Shown piece by piece: positions 12,113-19,460 of a DNA stretch of 27,938 nt. The notes under the pieces are model-generated. The model had not been told where the DNA came from. It saw nothing but the letters and a program-made list of their open reading frames with translations, and did not search any database. Each line of letters starts with the position of its first letter. Within the stretch, counting starts at the first letter, position 1. The DNA is from a virus: IMG/VR virus record IMGVR_UViG_3300005530_000069, positions 1 to 27,938 of that record. One strand, given 5' to 3'. A program made the translations under genes and the position numbers.

Positions 12113-12391
12113 TGCTTCCCGCGGCGGTGCGGTTTTCACCCGGTAAGTGACGCGCTTCTCGCACAGAATGTCCCGGGTTCCCGGCTTCACGTGTGCCCTT
12201 CCCCGGTTGATCATGCCGTCGTGGTCGTCAAGGCAGATGACAAGTGCGTCGATTGCACCCTCGTGCAGGGTGAACTCGCGGATACCCTTGTCCTTGAGTC
12301 CCTCGGCTACTAACCACGCGTTGAACTCGTCCCACAACCCGAGGCGTGGGAGGTCGCGTAGGTACCTGTCGACGTCGATCCAGTGGCTCAT
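12104..12391 (-). CDS. Hypothetical protein
   Basis: 95 residues from an ATG at 12391 overlapping the upstream stop (ATGA). N-terminal helices (DVDRYLRDLPRLGLWDEFNA), then a beta-rich half ending in a basic tail (REALT). Acidic centre (LDDHDG). It is the last gene of the unit that begins with the WhiB gene. No family recognised. Confidence 0.7.
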   Translation of the reverse strand: MSHWIDVDRYLRDLPRLGLWDEFNAWLVAEGLKDKGIREFTLHEGAIDALVICLDDHDGMINRGRAHVKPGTRDILCEKRVTYRVKTAPPREALT

Positions 12392-12591
12392 GCGACCTTC
12401 CGGAGCACGGTGGCTACCCACTTGCCGTGAGGGCGGTTCCACCAGTAGTCCTCGACAGACCACTTGAGGACGGTGTCCCACGTGACCGTGTGTAGGTCCT
12501 GAGGCATGTTGACTGCTGTCCTCAACCCGATGCTCTTCGCCCACACGAGCGGTGAACTGAGGCGACGTTCTTCAGGGGTAGTGCGTGGCAC
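12388..12591 (-). CDS. Small basic hypothetical protein
   Basis: 67 residues from a GTG at 12591 overlapping the peptidase stop (TAGTG). A GTG at 12624 would add eleven residues with a 34-nt overlap; neither has a clear ribosome-binding site. The sequence is basic, with a Trp-rich stretch (WDTVLKWSVEDYWWNRPHGK). No motif recognised. Confidence 0.62.
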   Translation of the reverse strand: MPRTTPEERRLSSPLVWAKSIGLRTAVNMPQDLHTVTWDTVLKWSVEDYWWNRPHGKWVATVLRKVA

Positions 12592-13436
12592 TAGGCGCCT
12601 GGGGCCAGGATTGGCAACGTCCACACCGGATCGTTCGCCGGTGGGTGCTTCACGTCAGCTAGCGTGTACCCCATCGAGGTGAGGACGGACATGGACGGGA
12701 TGTGGTCCAGGTGACCACCTGTCCACGCGTAGATCGCCTTCTCGCCGGGCTTCTGGATCAGGACCATTTTGTCCTCCAACGGGATCGGATGGGGTGTGGG
12801 GTTCGGGATGGGTGTTGGCTTGGCTGGGAGAACGACGGTGTCGAAACCGTGGCCGTTGTACGAGTAGACGCTCCCGGTGAGCTTGAACGCGGCGATCCAC
12901 TCCCAGGACAGGATGGCCCGTCCCTGGCATCCCCACAGCAGGCCCCAGCTGTTCTGCACGATGAGCCCGAGGGGTGTGTACCCTACGCCGGTGATGTCGT
13001 GAGACTCGAGCGGTTGGTCACCGTCGATCGGGTAGACGACAGGCAGCGAGGACTGCATGTACTCGACACCGAGGAACGCCTTGCTGTACGCCGGAACGGT
13101 GAACTCGATCACCGCGTTCTCGATGAGTGCTTCCTTCAGCGCCTCGGGCGACTGGTCGGTCGAGGTTGCTCCGTGCTTGGACCAGTAGTCGCTCGGGGCG
13201 AACTCGAACCGGTACCGACTGCCAGCGACGATGCCGTCCATGTAGAACGCACTGCTCGTCGTGTCCCAGGTGACGTCTGTGCCCTGGTACGTCTGGATGA
13301 CACCATCCCAGACCCTGCGGTACGCACTGAGTAGTGTCGCACGCGTCTCCAGCACGCAGTCCGGGGTCTGTCGCTGGTTGAGCACGTCCAACGGCGCGTA
13401 GTGCTCGTTGAAGTCGTAGCTGTCGGGTAGGGTCAT
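12591..13436 (-). CDS. Papain-like (C1-type) cysteine peptidase
   Basis: 281 residues from an ATG at 13436 with GGAGA 5 nt upstream. The catalytic pattern of papain-family enzymes is visible: Q21 (oxyanion) six residues before C27 in NQRQTPDCVLETR, H146 in SHDITGVGY, and N162 in QNSWGLLWG, with the typical GL-V-NSWG context. The catalytic Cys lies only 27 residues from the start, so there is no pro-region and no signal peptide; it should fold active in the cytoplasm. After a Pro-rich linker (about 203-221) comes a 60-residue domain (MVLIQKPGEKAIYAW onward), perhaps for targeting. It sits directly downstream of the primase/helicase. It could process a phage protein or attack a host one; the substrate is unknown. 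Confidence 0.82.
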   Translation of the reverse strand: MTLPDSYDFNEHYAPLDVLNQRQTPDCVLETRATLLSAYRRVWDGVIQTYQGTDVTWDTTSSAFYMDGIVAGSRYRFEFAPSDYWSKHGATSTDQSPEALKEALIENAVIEFTVPAYSKAFLGVEYMQSSLPVVYPIDGDQPLESHDITGVGYTPLGLIVQNSWGLLWGCQGRAILSWEWIAAFKLTGSVYSYNGHGFDTVVLPAKPTPIPNPTPHPIPLEDKMVLIQKPGEKAIYAWTGGHLDHIPSMSVLTSMGYTLADVKHPPANDPVWTLPILAPGA

Positions 13437-13446
13437 TCCGGTCTCC

Positions 13447-15861
13447 TCACGTCACTCGGTCGAACACGTAGCGTACTGCGTCGGCACCTTTGCGAGTCAA
13501 GGCTATCCCTTCTGCGTCGAGGAACCGGTCGAGCTGACCGAGCTTGATGCTCAACCCACGGGGGCTGGGCACGCGTTTGCGGAACTCGTCCCCGCCAGGG
13601 AACACGCTGAGTTCCAGGTGCAGTTGGGCTGGGGTAACCTCCCGCCCACGGTTGGCAGCCTTCTCCAGCCACTGGAGGAGCACGTACATCATCGGGTCCT
13701 CCTCGATGGCCTCCTTGGCTTGGTTGCCCTTGACGAACCGCAGCAGCGGCTCCAGGTCGAACCCCTTCAACTGCGAGGTCACGCTCAGGAGGGCAGCGAA
13801 GTCTGCCTGGCGGAAGTTCCCCTCGAACCTGGGGATGCCGTGGTTACGGATCCACCGCAAGATGGCGTTGATGTCCTCGAGCAGCTCACCCCACAGCTCC
13901 CCACGCCGGTTCTGGATCCGCTCGGTGATCTCCCGTTCGTTGACCAGCTTCGCAGCGAATGGCTGGACACGGATGGGGATGACCCGCTCCGCAACGTCGT
14001 CACGCATGAACCGGGGCGTGCGCGCGGTGAGGCCGATGAAGCAGCTGACGGTGTACGTCATCACGATGTTGTCGGTGTACAGCTTCCGGCGGGTGAACGT
14101 GTAGCTGGTGCTGGTCATGGCCAGCTTGTCTGGCAGCCAGGGCTTCCAGGAGTCGACGTTGTCGTAGAACAGCAGGTCGTTGACCGCCACCTGCAGGTTG
14201 AACTCCTCGTCCTCCTGCGGCAGGTCGTGGGCACCCATATGCTTGCCCTGGAGCACCTGTGCAATCCCCTTGAACACCGACGTCTTGCCAGACCCCGCCT
14301 CCCCATGGAGGAACAGGATGGGTTTGACGGGCATCAGTTCGCGGAAGAACTGCGACAGGACCCACGTACGGATGATGTGGTGGATCTGTCTCGGCTGCAG
14401 CCCCTCGGTCACCAGGTTCGCACACGAGAACACGAGTTCCTCCCACGGTCGGGTGGTCTTCGGCGTCTCGTACTTCCAGGGCAGGGCTCCAGGCGGGTTG
14501 ACGAAGAAGATGCCGTCGTGACCGTTCTGCAGGAGGGTGACGTCCTTGCCGTCCAGGCGGTACATGTGGTTGTCGAAGCGGTTCACGTACACGGCGTTGT
14601 TCGCGATGTCGTAGTGGGCTGTCCGGTACACTTTCACAGGGGTGTCGTCCTGGCACCGGGACATGACGTGCTCGAACAGCTGGAGGTACTCCGCCCCGCC
14701 GGCGTTGATCGCGTACCGGTCCAGGAGCAGCTTGCGGAACGGAGGTGCGGTCTTGTCCACCTGGTGGAGACACGTCTCCTCCTGGTCGAGGTAGTAGTAC
14801 TCGACGGGGTTCTCCGTCTGCATGAACAGCCCGTGCTTGGCCATGTCGTCGGTCAACAGCTTGCCGAGCTTGTGCACCTTGTCGGCGTTGGTGCCCTTCT
14901 CCTGGCGGGTCGCTTGCATCATGTCGATGATGCCACGGTCTTTCTGTCCCGCCTCGGACTGGTTGTACCCGGAGAGGATGTCCCGCCACAGGGACTGTTC
15001 ACCGTTGTACCGCTGCTCTGCGAACTTGTCGTTCGGGGTACCCTTGATGAGGAGGAACGCCTCCTCCCGGCTGAACCCCAGGCGGTAACACTCGTGGTAC
15101 ATCCACCACAGGGCGCTGCTGCGGTCTGGTTGCTTCCGCTCGAGCATGGTCAACAGCTTGACGGTCATCTTCTCCCGCAGCTGGTTGAACACGTACTCTC
15201 GCGGCACATCTGACTGGGGTATCGCTGTGGCGTCGACATCCACGTCTAGCAACAGCTGTGGGTGGTCGGGTAGCTTCGCGAAGTCGTCCAGCGAGTACCG
15301 GCGGTCGGCATCCAGGTGGACCATCTTGACGATCCACGGCGGTGTGTGCTTCGCGTTGACACCCGCAGGCAGCCGGAGGAGCTGGTTCCCGTCCCACCCA
15401 GAGTGGTCGCTGCCGAACGAGTACGCTAGCCGCCGGTTGTGGTACTCGAGGTTGACCAGCGTGACTGGGTTGTCGAGGAGCCAGTAGCAGTGGAACCGAC
15501 CCTCGGACGTCTGCACGACCACGCTAGGCTGCGGGGCTAGGTCGTACGGGTTCACCTCGGTGTCGAAGTCGACCCACAGGCACCCGGACTCGAGGATCGC
15601 GTCCTTCTGTCGACCCTGCTTGCTCAGCAGCGCTGGGACGAGGTACCACTCCTGAGTCCAGTCCAACTCCCCCAGGTCCGGGGCTTGGCCATCCCGTACT
15701 GCGTAGTACGCGGTCCGCATGTTCTGCCAGTCGGACTCGTGCCCCTCCCTGCCCGTTGACGTCACCGGCACCTGAATCACCGCCAGGTACCCGTTGGAGG
15801 TTGCCTTGAAGAGGGCACTGAGGAACTGCTGGACGGCTAGGGCTTCGGGACTGGTTGCCAC
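13447..15861 (-). CDS. RepB-type primase / superfamily 3-like helicase
   Basis: 804 residues from a GTG at 15861, with AGGAG 10 nt upstream; the gap to the previous gene is 5 nt. N-terminal part (about 90-175): GCLWVDFDTEV, TSEGRFHCYWLLD and QLLRLPAGVN, the signature of RepB-like primase or prim-pol folds, with D98 and D100 as likely metal ligands. Middle linker of 150 residues. C-terminal ATPase (about 495-720): Walker A GEAGSGKT (520-527), Walker B LLFYDNVD (563-570), and ARTPRFMRDDVAERVIPI with a likely arginine finger. This is the replication initiator or helicase of the phage, making primers and unwinding the template. No DNA polymerase gene is in the window, so host polymerase may be used. 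Confidence 0.9.
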   Translation of the reverse strand: MATSPEALAVQQFLSALFKATSNGYLAVIQVPVTSTGREGHESDWQNMRTAYYAVRDGQAPDLGELDWTQEWYLVPALLSKQGRQKDAILESGCLWVDFDTEVNPYDLAPQPSVVVQTSEGRFHCYWLLDNPVTLVNLEYHNRRLAYSFGSDHSGWDGNQLLRLPAGVNAKHTPPWIVKMVHLDADRRYSLDDFAKLPDHPQLLLDVDVDATAIPQSDVPREYVFNQLREKMTVKLLTMLERKQPDRSSALWWMYHECYRLGFSREEAFLLIKGTPNDKFAEQRYNGEQSLWRDILSGYNQSEAGQKDRGIIDMMQATRQEKGTNADKVHKLGKLLTDDMAKHGLFMQTENPVEYYYLDQEETCLHQVDKTAPPFRKLLLDRYAINAGGAEYLQLFEHVMSRCQDDTPVKVYRTAHYDIANNAVYVNRFDNHMYRLDGKDVTLLQNGHDGIFFVNPPGALPWKYETPKTTRPWEELVFSCANLVTEGLQPRQIHHIIRTWVLSQFFRELMPVKPILFLHGEAGSGKTSVFKGIAQVLQGKHMGAHDLPQEDEEFNLQVAVNDLLFYDNVDSWKPWLPDKLAMTSTSYTFTRRKLYTDNIVMTYTVSCFIGLTARTPRFMRDDVAERVIPIRVQPFAAKLVNEREITERIQNRRGELWGELLEDINAILRWIRNHGIPRFEGNFRQADFAALLSVTSQLKGFDLEPLLRFVKGNQAKEAIEEDPMMYVLLQWLEKAANRGREVTPAQLHLELSVFPGGDEFRKRVPSPRGLSIKLGQLDRFLDAEGIALTRKGADAVRYVFDRVT

Positions 15862-15866
15862 CGGGG

Positions 15867-16166
15867 CTACGCTCCTGTGTACGTTCGGATTCGACGGATG
15901 AGATGCGGGTCTTCCTGGCGAAGGAGAGCACCATGGGTGTCGCAAAGGTCACTCATGGACTCCAGGGACTTGTACGACGCCTCGGCGACGTCAATGACAG
16001 TGTCCGGGAGCTCCCACACCACAGTCAAGCTGGCCACCCCTGTGCAACGTGCGAACCCGTCGTCACCTCCGATAGCCCACCAGCAACACCGGCCATCGGG
16101 CATGGGTGACCCAGGCATCAAGGTGCCATCCGGTTCGACTAGCCGCTGGTCACACAGCACGTTCAC
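15867..16166 (-). CDS. Cys-containing hypothetical protein
   Basis: 99 residues from a GTG at 16166 overlapping the previous stop (GTGA). The first third has CDQRLVEPDGTLMPGSP and CCWWAIGG, and later CTGVA and CDTH, spread Cys residues that could form one metal site. The C-terminus (LLRQEDPHLIRRIRTYTG) is basic and helical. It lies 5 nt before the primase/helicase. No family recognised. Confidence 0.72.
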   Translation of the reverse strand: MNVLCDQRLVEPDGTLMPGSPMPDGRCCWWAIGGDDGFARCTGVASLTVVWELPDTVIDVAEASYKSLESMSDLCDTHGALLRQEDPHLIRRIRTYTGA

Positions 16167-16348
16167 GTGACGCTCACCAGGGTCATGTCGGGGTGGAGGC
16201 TCCGCAACGCATCCACGAGGGCCCGTGCTGCCTCATGGTCATCGCACAGGGTGGTCCTCTGGACTCGTTCGGTTTCGACGGTCGGACGCTTGCCGATGTG
16301 GTGGGTGACACGCTCTTCGGTTACCTCGTACACTACGGTGACACTCAT
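16163..16348 (-). CDS. Small hypothetical protein
   Basis: 61 residues from an ATG at 16348 overlapping the MazG-like stop (ATGA). Beta strands (SVTVVYEVTEERVTHHIGKR), a single Cys and a C-terminal helix (HEAARALVDALRSLHPD). The upstream extension of the frame belongs to the shadow of the MazG-like gene. Function unknown. Confidence 0.7.
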   Translation of the reverse strand: MSVTVVYEVTEERVTHHIGKRPTVETERVQRTTLCDDHEAARALVDALRSLHPDMTLVSVT

Positions 16349-16722
16349 GATGGCATCCCATGCCCCACGGAGTTCGTACGCCAGTCCCGCCGGTAGATGG
16401 TGTTCCAACGATCCCACACTGCTGGTCCGAGGTTGATGCCGTACCGTGAAGCCACCTCCGCAAGGAGGATGAACACGTCGCCAATCTCCTTCTGCATCTC
16501 CGCCAGCCACTCGTCCGGGGTGCCACGAATCCCCTGGTAGTGCTTGACCGCGCAGCGGGACAACTCACCGACCTCTTCCGTAAGGGCTAGTGCAACCAGC
16601 GTGGGTGGGCAAGCGTCGTTGTCACCGAAGTTGTGCACGTGCCACTCATGGATGTCCTTCTGGTACTCCCCAAGGGACTGCATTGACCAGCCTGGCGGTG
16701 GGATGTCTGCGTCGGTCATCAT
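16345..16722 (-). CDS. MazG-like nucleotide pyrophosphohydrolase
   Basis: 125 residues from an ATG at 16722 overlapping the upstream stop (TGATG), with GAGG 7 nt upstream. The metal-binding helices of the MazG/all-alpha NTP pyrophosphatase family are visible: EEVGE (49-53) and EIGD (79-82), giving the ExxE plus ExxD arrangement. Such enzymes hydrolyse NTPs or alarmone-type nucleotides to monophosphates and pyrophosphate, in phages to adjust nucleotide pools or blunt stress signals. Placed among replication genes, a nucleotide-pool role is likely. Confidence 0.87.
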   Translation of the reverse strand: MMTDADIPPPGWSMQSLGEYQKDIHEWHVHNFGDNDACPPTLVALALTEEVGELSRCAVKHYQGIRGTPDEWLAEMQKEIGDVFILLAEVASRYGINLGPAVWDRWNTIYRRDWRTNSVGHGMPS

Positions 16723-17075
16723 CACTTGTCCTCTAGGTCGCGGATGTCATCAGGTATGACCCCGGTGTGTTCGTTCCACCAGGCTGCCATGCGTTGCACT
16801 ACGTCTGCCTGCTCGTTGTCCACGTGCATGACCCGGACCTCACTGGGAGTGTCCTCGTCCAAGGTGCGGGTGTAGATGGTGACCTGGTGACCACCTTGCA
16901 CAGGGGCAGCGAACGTGATGGCCACGTTTACCGGGAAACCGCCGTCACCCTTCTCGTCAGCCTCGCGGAGGATCCGCATGGCAGCAGCCTGGGCTTTGAC
17001 CACCAGGGCCACGCGCAGCATGGCCATTCCCATCTCGTGGGCTGCCTTGTCCAGCGGTGACTCATCAGGGGGCAT
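16722..17075 (-). CDS. Hypothetical protein
   Basis: 117 residues from an ATG at 17075 with GGAGG 6 nt upstream, overlapping the WhiB-like gene by 11 nt. N-terminal long helix (KAAHEMGMAMLRVALVVKAQ), a beta-rich middle (VNVAITFAAPVQGGHQVTIY) and an acidic end. It resembles short alpha-beta phage proteins but no family is recognised. Second gene of the unit. Confidence 0.75.
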   Translation of the reverse strand: MPPDESPLDKAAHEMGMAMLRVALVVKAQAAAMRILREADEKGDGGFPVNVAITFAAPVQGGHQVTIYTRTLDEDTPSEVRVMHVDNEQADVVQRMAAWWNEHTGVIPDDIRDLEDK

Positions 17076-17442
17076 ACGGTTCCTCCAGGTCAGGCTGGGA
17101 CTTGTCCCAGTGGGTTAGGCGACGTCTGTACCGGGTCTGCTGTTCTCGATGCCGAGGGTCTTGTTCCAGGCGCAGGAGGTACGTCATCGAGTGATTCGCG
17201 GCCGAGCGCTCATCTTCATCGAAGCCACCCCAGATACCGTAGGCAATCCTCGCCTCGCAAGCTTCAGCCAGGCACGCTAGGCGGATGGGGCATGCCAGGC
17301 AAACAAGCTTGGCCTGCTCCCGTTCGAAGGTGTTCTTCGGTGCAAAGAACGCGTCTTGGTCCTCCAAGGGTAGCGCCACGCAGGCAGCATCTTGCCACTG
17401 CTCAACCCACGTGCTGAGAAGGTGTGTGCGGCTACCTCTCAC
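17065..17442 (-). CDS. WhiB-like [4Fe-4S] transcription regulator
   Basis: 125 residues from a GTG at 17442 with GGGGAG 7 nt upstream; a TTG at 17472 is excluded because it lies at the predicted transcription start. The four iron-sulfur cysteines are C21, C48, C51 and C57 (CLACPIRLAC), followed by GIWGG (69-73) and a basic C-terminal tail, as in WhiB proteins. These act with the host sigma factor at promoters and are restricted to actinobacteria and their phages. It is the first gene of the replication unit from the promoter at 17478-17507, so it could switch host or phage promoters early in infection. Confidence 0.92.
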   Translation of the reverse strand: MRGSRTHLLSTWVEQWQDAACVALPLEDQDAFFAPKNTFEREQAKLVCLACPIRLACLAEACEARIAYGIWGGFDEDERSAANHSMTYLLRLEQDPRHREQQTRYRRRLTHWDKSQPDLEEPYAP

Positions 17443-17477
17443 GCATTCGCTCCCCGTGTTTTTGCACCACAACGTCT

Positions 17478-17507
17478 AGTATATGTGGAAGGGGTGTGGG
17501 GCTTCAA
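17478..17507 (-). promoter_or_regulatory. Leftward promoter, copy 1 (WhiB and replication unit)
   Basis: Minus strand: -35 TTGAAG (17507-17502), 18-nt spacer, -10 TATACT (17483-17478). The shared upstream module is absent. Instead a perfect CGCAAA-N5-TTTGCG inverted repeat lies 17 nt beyond the -35 (17525-17541). Confidence 0.8.
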
Positions 17508-17883
17508 GCGATACCTGGGGGTTTCGCAAACTGGATTTGCGACCTGTAGAGCACGTGGGGAATTACTGGTCTACGTATAGCCAGGACTAGTGGTTTTTGT
17601 GCCCAGTATCCCTTATGCAAGAAGGTGCTGCGTTCCCCTGGAAATGGAGTCACGCAATAACCCGTAGTCCGGCGGCCAATCCGTTTCCTGCCCCCTGTAC
17701 TTAGCTCTCTCTGCCCCTATCCCATGTGGGTAGCTAACAGGGTAAAGAGAGAGCAAAACAGGGTGAATTATGCGGAATTGCGCGACCTGGGTTATCACGC
17801 GTTTATTCTCGCGGGTGTGCTTCGGGAATAAGTGACAGTACATCTCGCTTGATGGTCTCTGGGTCTTCCCATACCATTGAACC
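17508..17883. other. Non-coding divergence region between left and right arms
   Basis: About 375 nt between divergent gene blocks. It contains the CGCAAA/TTTGCG repeat (17525-17541) and a large stem-loop: GCTCTCTCT (17704-17712) pairs perfectly with AGAGAGAGC (17746-17754), with a further inner CCCAtgTGGG. The AT content is higher than in the genes. An origin, a packaging (cos or pac) site or regulatory RNA are all possible; none can be proved. The open frame on the minus strand that crosses it overlaps the terminase start and is not credible. Confidence 0.6.
17849..17877 (+). promoter_or_regulatory. Possible rightward promoter for a leaderless terminase transcript
   Basis: TTGATG (17849-17854), 17-nt spacer, TACCAT (17872-17877), with the terminase small-subunit ATG at 17884, the position where transcription would begin. 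No ribosome-binding site precedes that ATG, which fits a leaderless mRNA. The -10 matches consensus at only four of six positions. Confidence 0.4.
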
Positions 17884-18492
17884 ATGACCGAGAACGTTGC
17901 ACCCTCGACTGGTGACAGCGACCTGATGCCTGTGTCAGAGCGCTGTGTGATCAACGCCTCGCAAGCCATCCATCACCTTCGAAGCGGCCAAGACATTACC
18001 CCTCACGACCTGTCGTTCGAGAAGGGATCTCTCGATCACTGCGCCGTGGTAGATGTGGGTACGATCGTTGCGATCGTGAACACGTACCGCAAGGGGTTAT
18101 CTTCCGCCGGGGTGGCGGCACACATAGGTGTCGATCCTGCTACCCTAGGGGAGTGGCTGGCCTGGGGCCGGGAGCCGGGCCGGGAACCATACCACACGTT
18201 GGCTGTACTGGCGACCATGGCATTGCGATCCGTAGAGGGTAGAGCAGTCGATGCATGGACAGGTGCGTTCGACAAGGATTGGAGAGCAGCACAGCAGTGG
18301 TTGCAAGCACGGTTCCCTCAGGACTACGCTACAGGCCGGGTGCAGGTCGAGCATACCGGCGTGGTACAGCACCAGGTGTCACTGGAGCCCCTGACCCCTG
18401 CCGATGCCAGAGAGGTGGCGTCCATCCTGTCCACCGTTGGTGCACTTGACGAGGAACCGTTGGATGTCGAGGTGATCGACGATGACGGGTGA
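17884..18492 (+). CDS. terS: Terminase small subunit
   Basis: 202 residues. It recognises phage DNA for packaging and hands it to the large subunit. Residues 58-95 contain a helix-turn-helix (IVAIVNTYRKGLSSAGVAAH, then DPATLGEWLAWGRE). The segment DWRAAQQWLQARFPQDYA is typical of actinophage small terminases. The C-terminus is acidic and ends LDVEVIDDDG. It opens the rightward head module. The ATG has no ribosome-binding site; see the promoter entry. Assignment rests on the HTH, the WLQARFP pattern and position before the large subunit. Confidence 0.85.
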   Translation: MTENVAPSTGDSDLMPVSERCVINASQAIHHLRSGQDITPHDLSFEKGSLDHCAVVDVGTIVAIVNTYRKGLSSAGVAAHIGVDPATLGEWLAWGREPGREPYHTLAVLATMALRSVEGRAVDAWTGAFDKDWRAAQQWLQARFPQDYATGRVQVEHTGVVQHQVSLEPLTPADAREVASILSTVGALDEEPLDVEVIDDDG

Positions 18493-18856
18493 CCTGAGAG
18501 CGCACCCCGGCTGGTCGCCCACCCACGCGGCACGTGACCTCGCACCGGAAACGACGGGCACCTGGGGGGATCTGAGCACACCCGAGAACCAGACCAACAC
18601 CTGCCCGGAATGCCAGCACCCAGCGGGAGACCACACGCGGACGGGGATGCTAGCGTTCTGCCACCGCTACGGTTGCGGATGCATCCTCCCACAGACGGCC
18701 ACCGGGGTAGCATCCTCCGCCCTACCGATCCGGCGTCGCAGGAAGCGGCCTGTCATGCTGTCGCCGCTCGCTACCCCGGTGGTCTCACTTCCACCCTCAA
18801 CATCACCACGTCAGGCCTACACCAACCCCACACCGTCGAAGGAGCGCAGCGCATGA
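18482..18856 (+). CDS. Zinc-binding hypothetical protein
   Basis: 124 residues. The ATG at 18482 overlaps the end of the small terminase by 11 nt and has GAGGTG 7 nt upstream. Residues 41-68 contain CPECQHPAGDH and CHRYGCGC, a likely zinc site. The C-terminal half is Pro/Ser/Thr-rich and basic, probably disordered. Unusual between terminase subunits; function unknown. Confidence 0.7.
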   Translation: MTGDLRAHPGWSPTHAARDLAPETTGTWGDLSTPENQTNTCPECQHPAGDHTRTGMLAFCHRYGCGCILPQTATGVASSALPIRRRRKRPVMLSPLATPVVSLPPSTSPRQAYTNPTPSKERSA

Positions 18857-19017
18857 CCATGCCCGACGAACCCATGCCCGCAGAGACAACGACCAGCACC
18901 CCTGTGTTCAGCACTCCGACGATGAGCAACGACGAAACGCCGGACATGGACGGGGACGCGGACGACAACCTGCCGTTCGAGGGTGAACGGACCATTAGCC
19001 TGCCGTCAGCGCCGTAA
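18853..19017 (+). CDS. Small acidic disordered protein
   Basis: 54 residues from an ATG at 18853 overlapping the previous stop (ATGA), with GGAG 8 nt upstream. Rich in Met, Pro, Thr, Asp and Glu (MPDEPMPAETTTSTP, then DETPDMDGDADDN). Its stop overlaps the next start (TAATG). Likely unstructured; no function assigned. Confidence 0.62.
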   Translation: MTMPDEPMPAETTTSTPVFSTPTMSNDETPDMDGDADDNLPFEGERTISLPSAP

Positions 19018-19460
19018 TGGGCGAGCTGGCCTCAACCCTCTTGGAGCTCCCGCAAGCCTCACCACAAGACGCGGAGGAGCACTACGTGGGTCGCACTCAC
19101 GCTGATGCCGGGCGCACGTTGCCGCCTGAGGGAACGATGTGCGAATGCGTGGCCAACCACAACCCGCTGGTGCGCCCGGAGTCATTGCAGCCTTGGCCGC
19201 TGATTGGCGGACCGCTCTTGTGGGTGTGCCCCATCACGTTCATGAACACCCTGCTGCTCTTGGACGAGTACGAGGAGGAGCACGGCATGCCCCCGAGGGC
19301 AGTTACGTCCAAGTACAGCCTGTACACGCGGCAACTGGCGCAGGCTACCTGGCGCACGCTGGGCAGGCCGCCGAAGACCGTCCCGTTTGAGGACCTGTTC
19401 ACCATGCCGCTCCCATCACCGAAGCGGCATTCAAGGCGGACTCCTGGAGGCACACCCTGA
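19017..19460 (+). CDS. Degenerate HNH-like protein
   Basis: 147 residues from an ATG at 19017 (TAATG overlap). Residues 42-80 (CECVANHNPLVRPESLQPW, then LLWVCPITFMNTLLLLDEYE) follow the layout of actinophage HNH endonucleases that read HHxxPLxxGG...WVCPTTHxNxHxLL, and the following KYSLYTRQLAQATWR matches their helix. The catalytic His pair and the downstream His are replaced (NHN; FMN; L). So the fold may survive without nuclease activity. HNH proteins often support terminase; here that role may be structural. Assignment is tentative. Confidence 0.5.
   Translation: MGELASTLLELPQASPQDAEEHYVGRTHADAGRTLPPEGTMCECVANHNPLVRPESLQPWPLIGGPLLWVCPITFMNTLLLLDEYEEEHGMPPRAVTSKYSLYTRQLAQATWRTLGRPPKTVPFEDLFTMPLPSPKRHSRRTPGGTP

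Noticed and set aside
13618-15213. Long plus-strand open frame of 531 codons
   Set aside because: It lies antisense to the primase/helicase, whose motifs are clear. High GC leaves the opposite strand free of stops; the frame has no recognisable domain or suitable ribosome-binding site.
17613-17969. Minus-strand open frame of 118 codons in the central gap
   Set aside because: It overlaps the start of the small terminase by 86 nt, has no ribosome-binding site and covers the stem-loop region.
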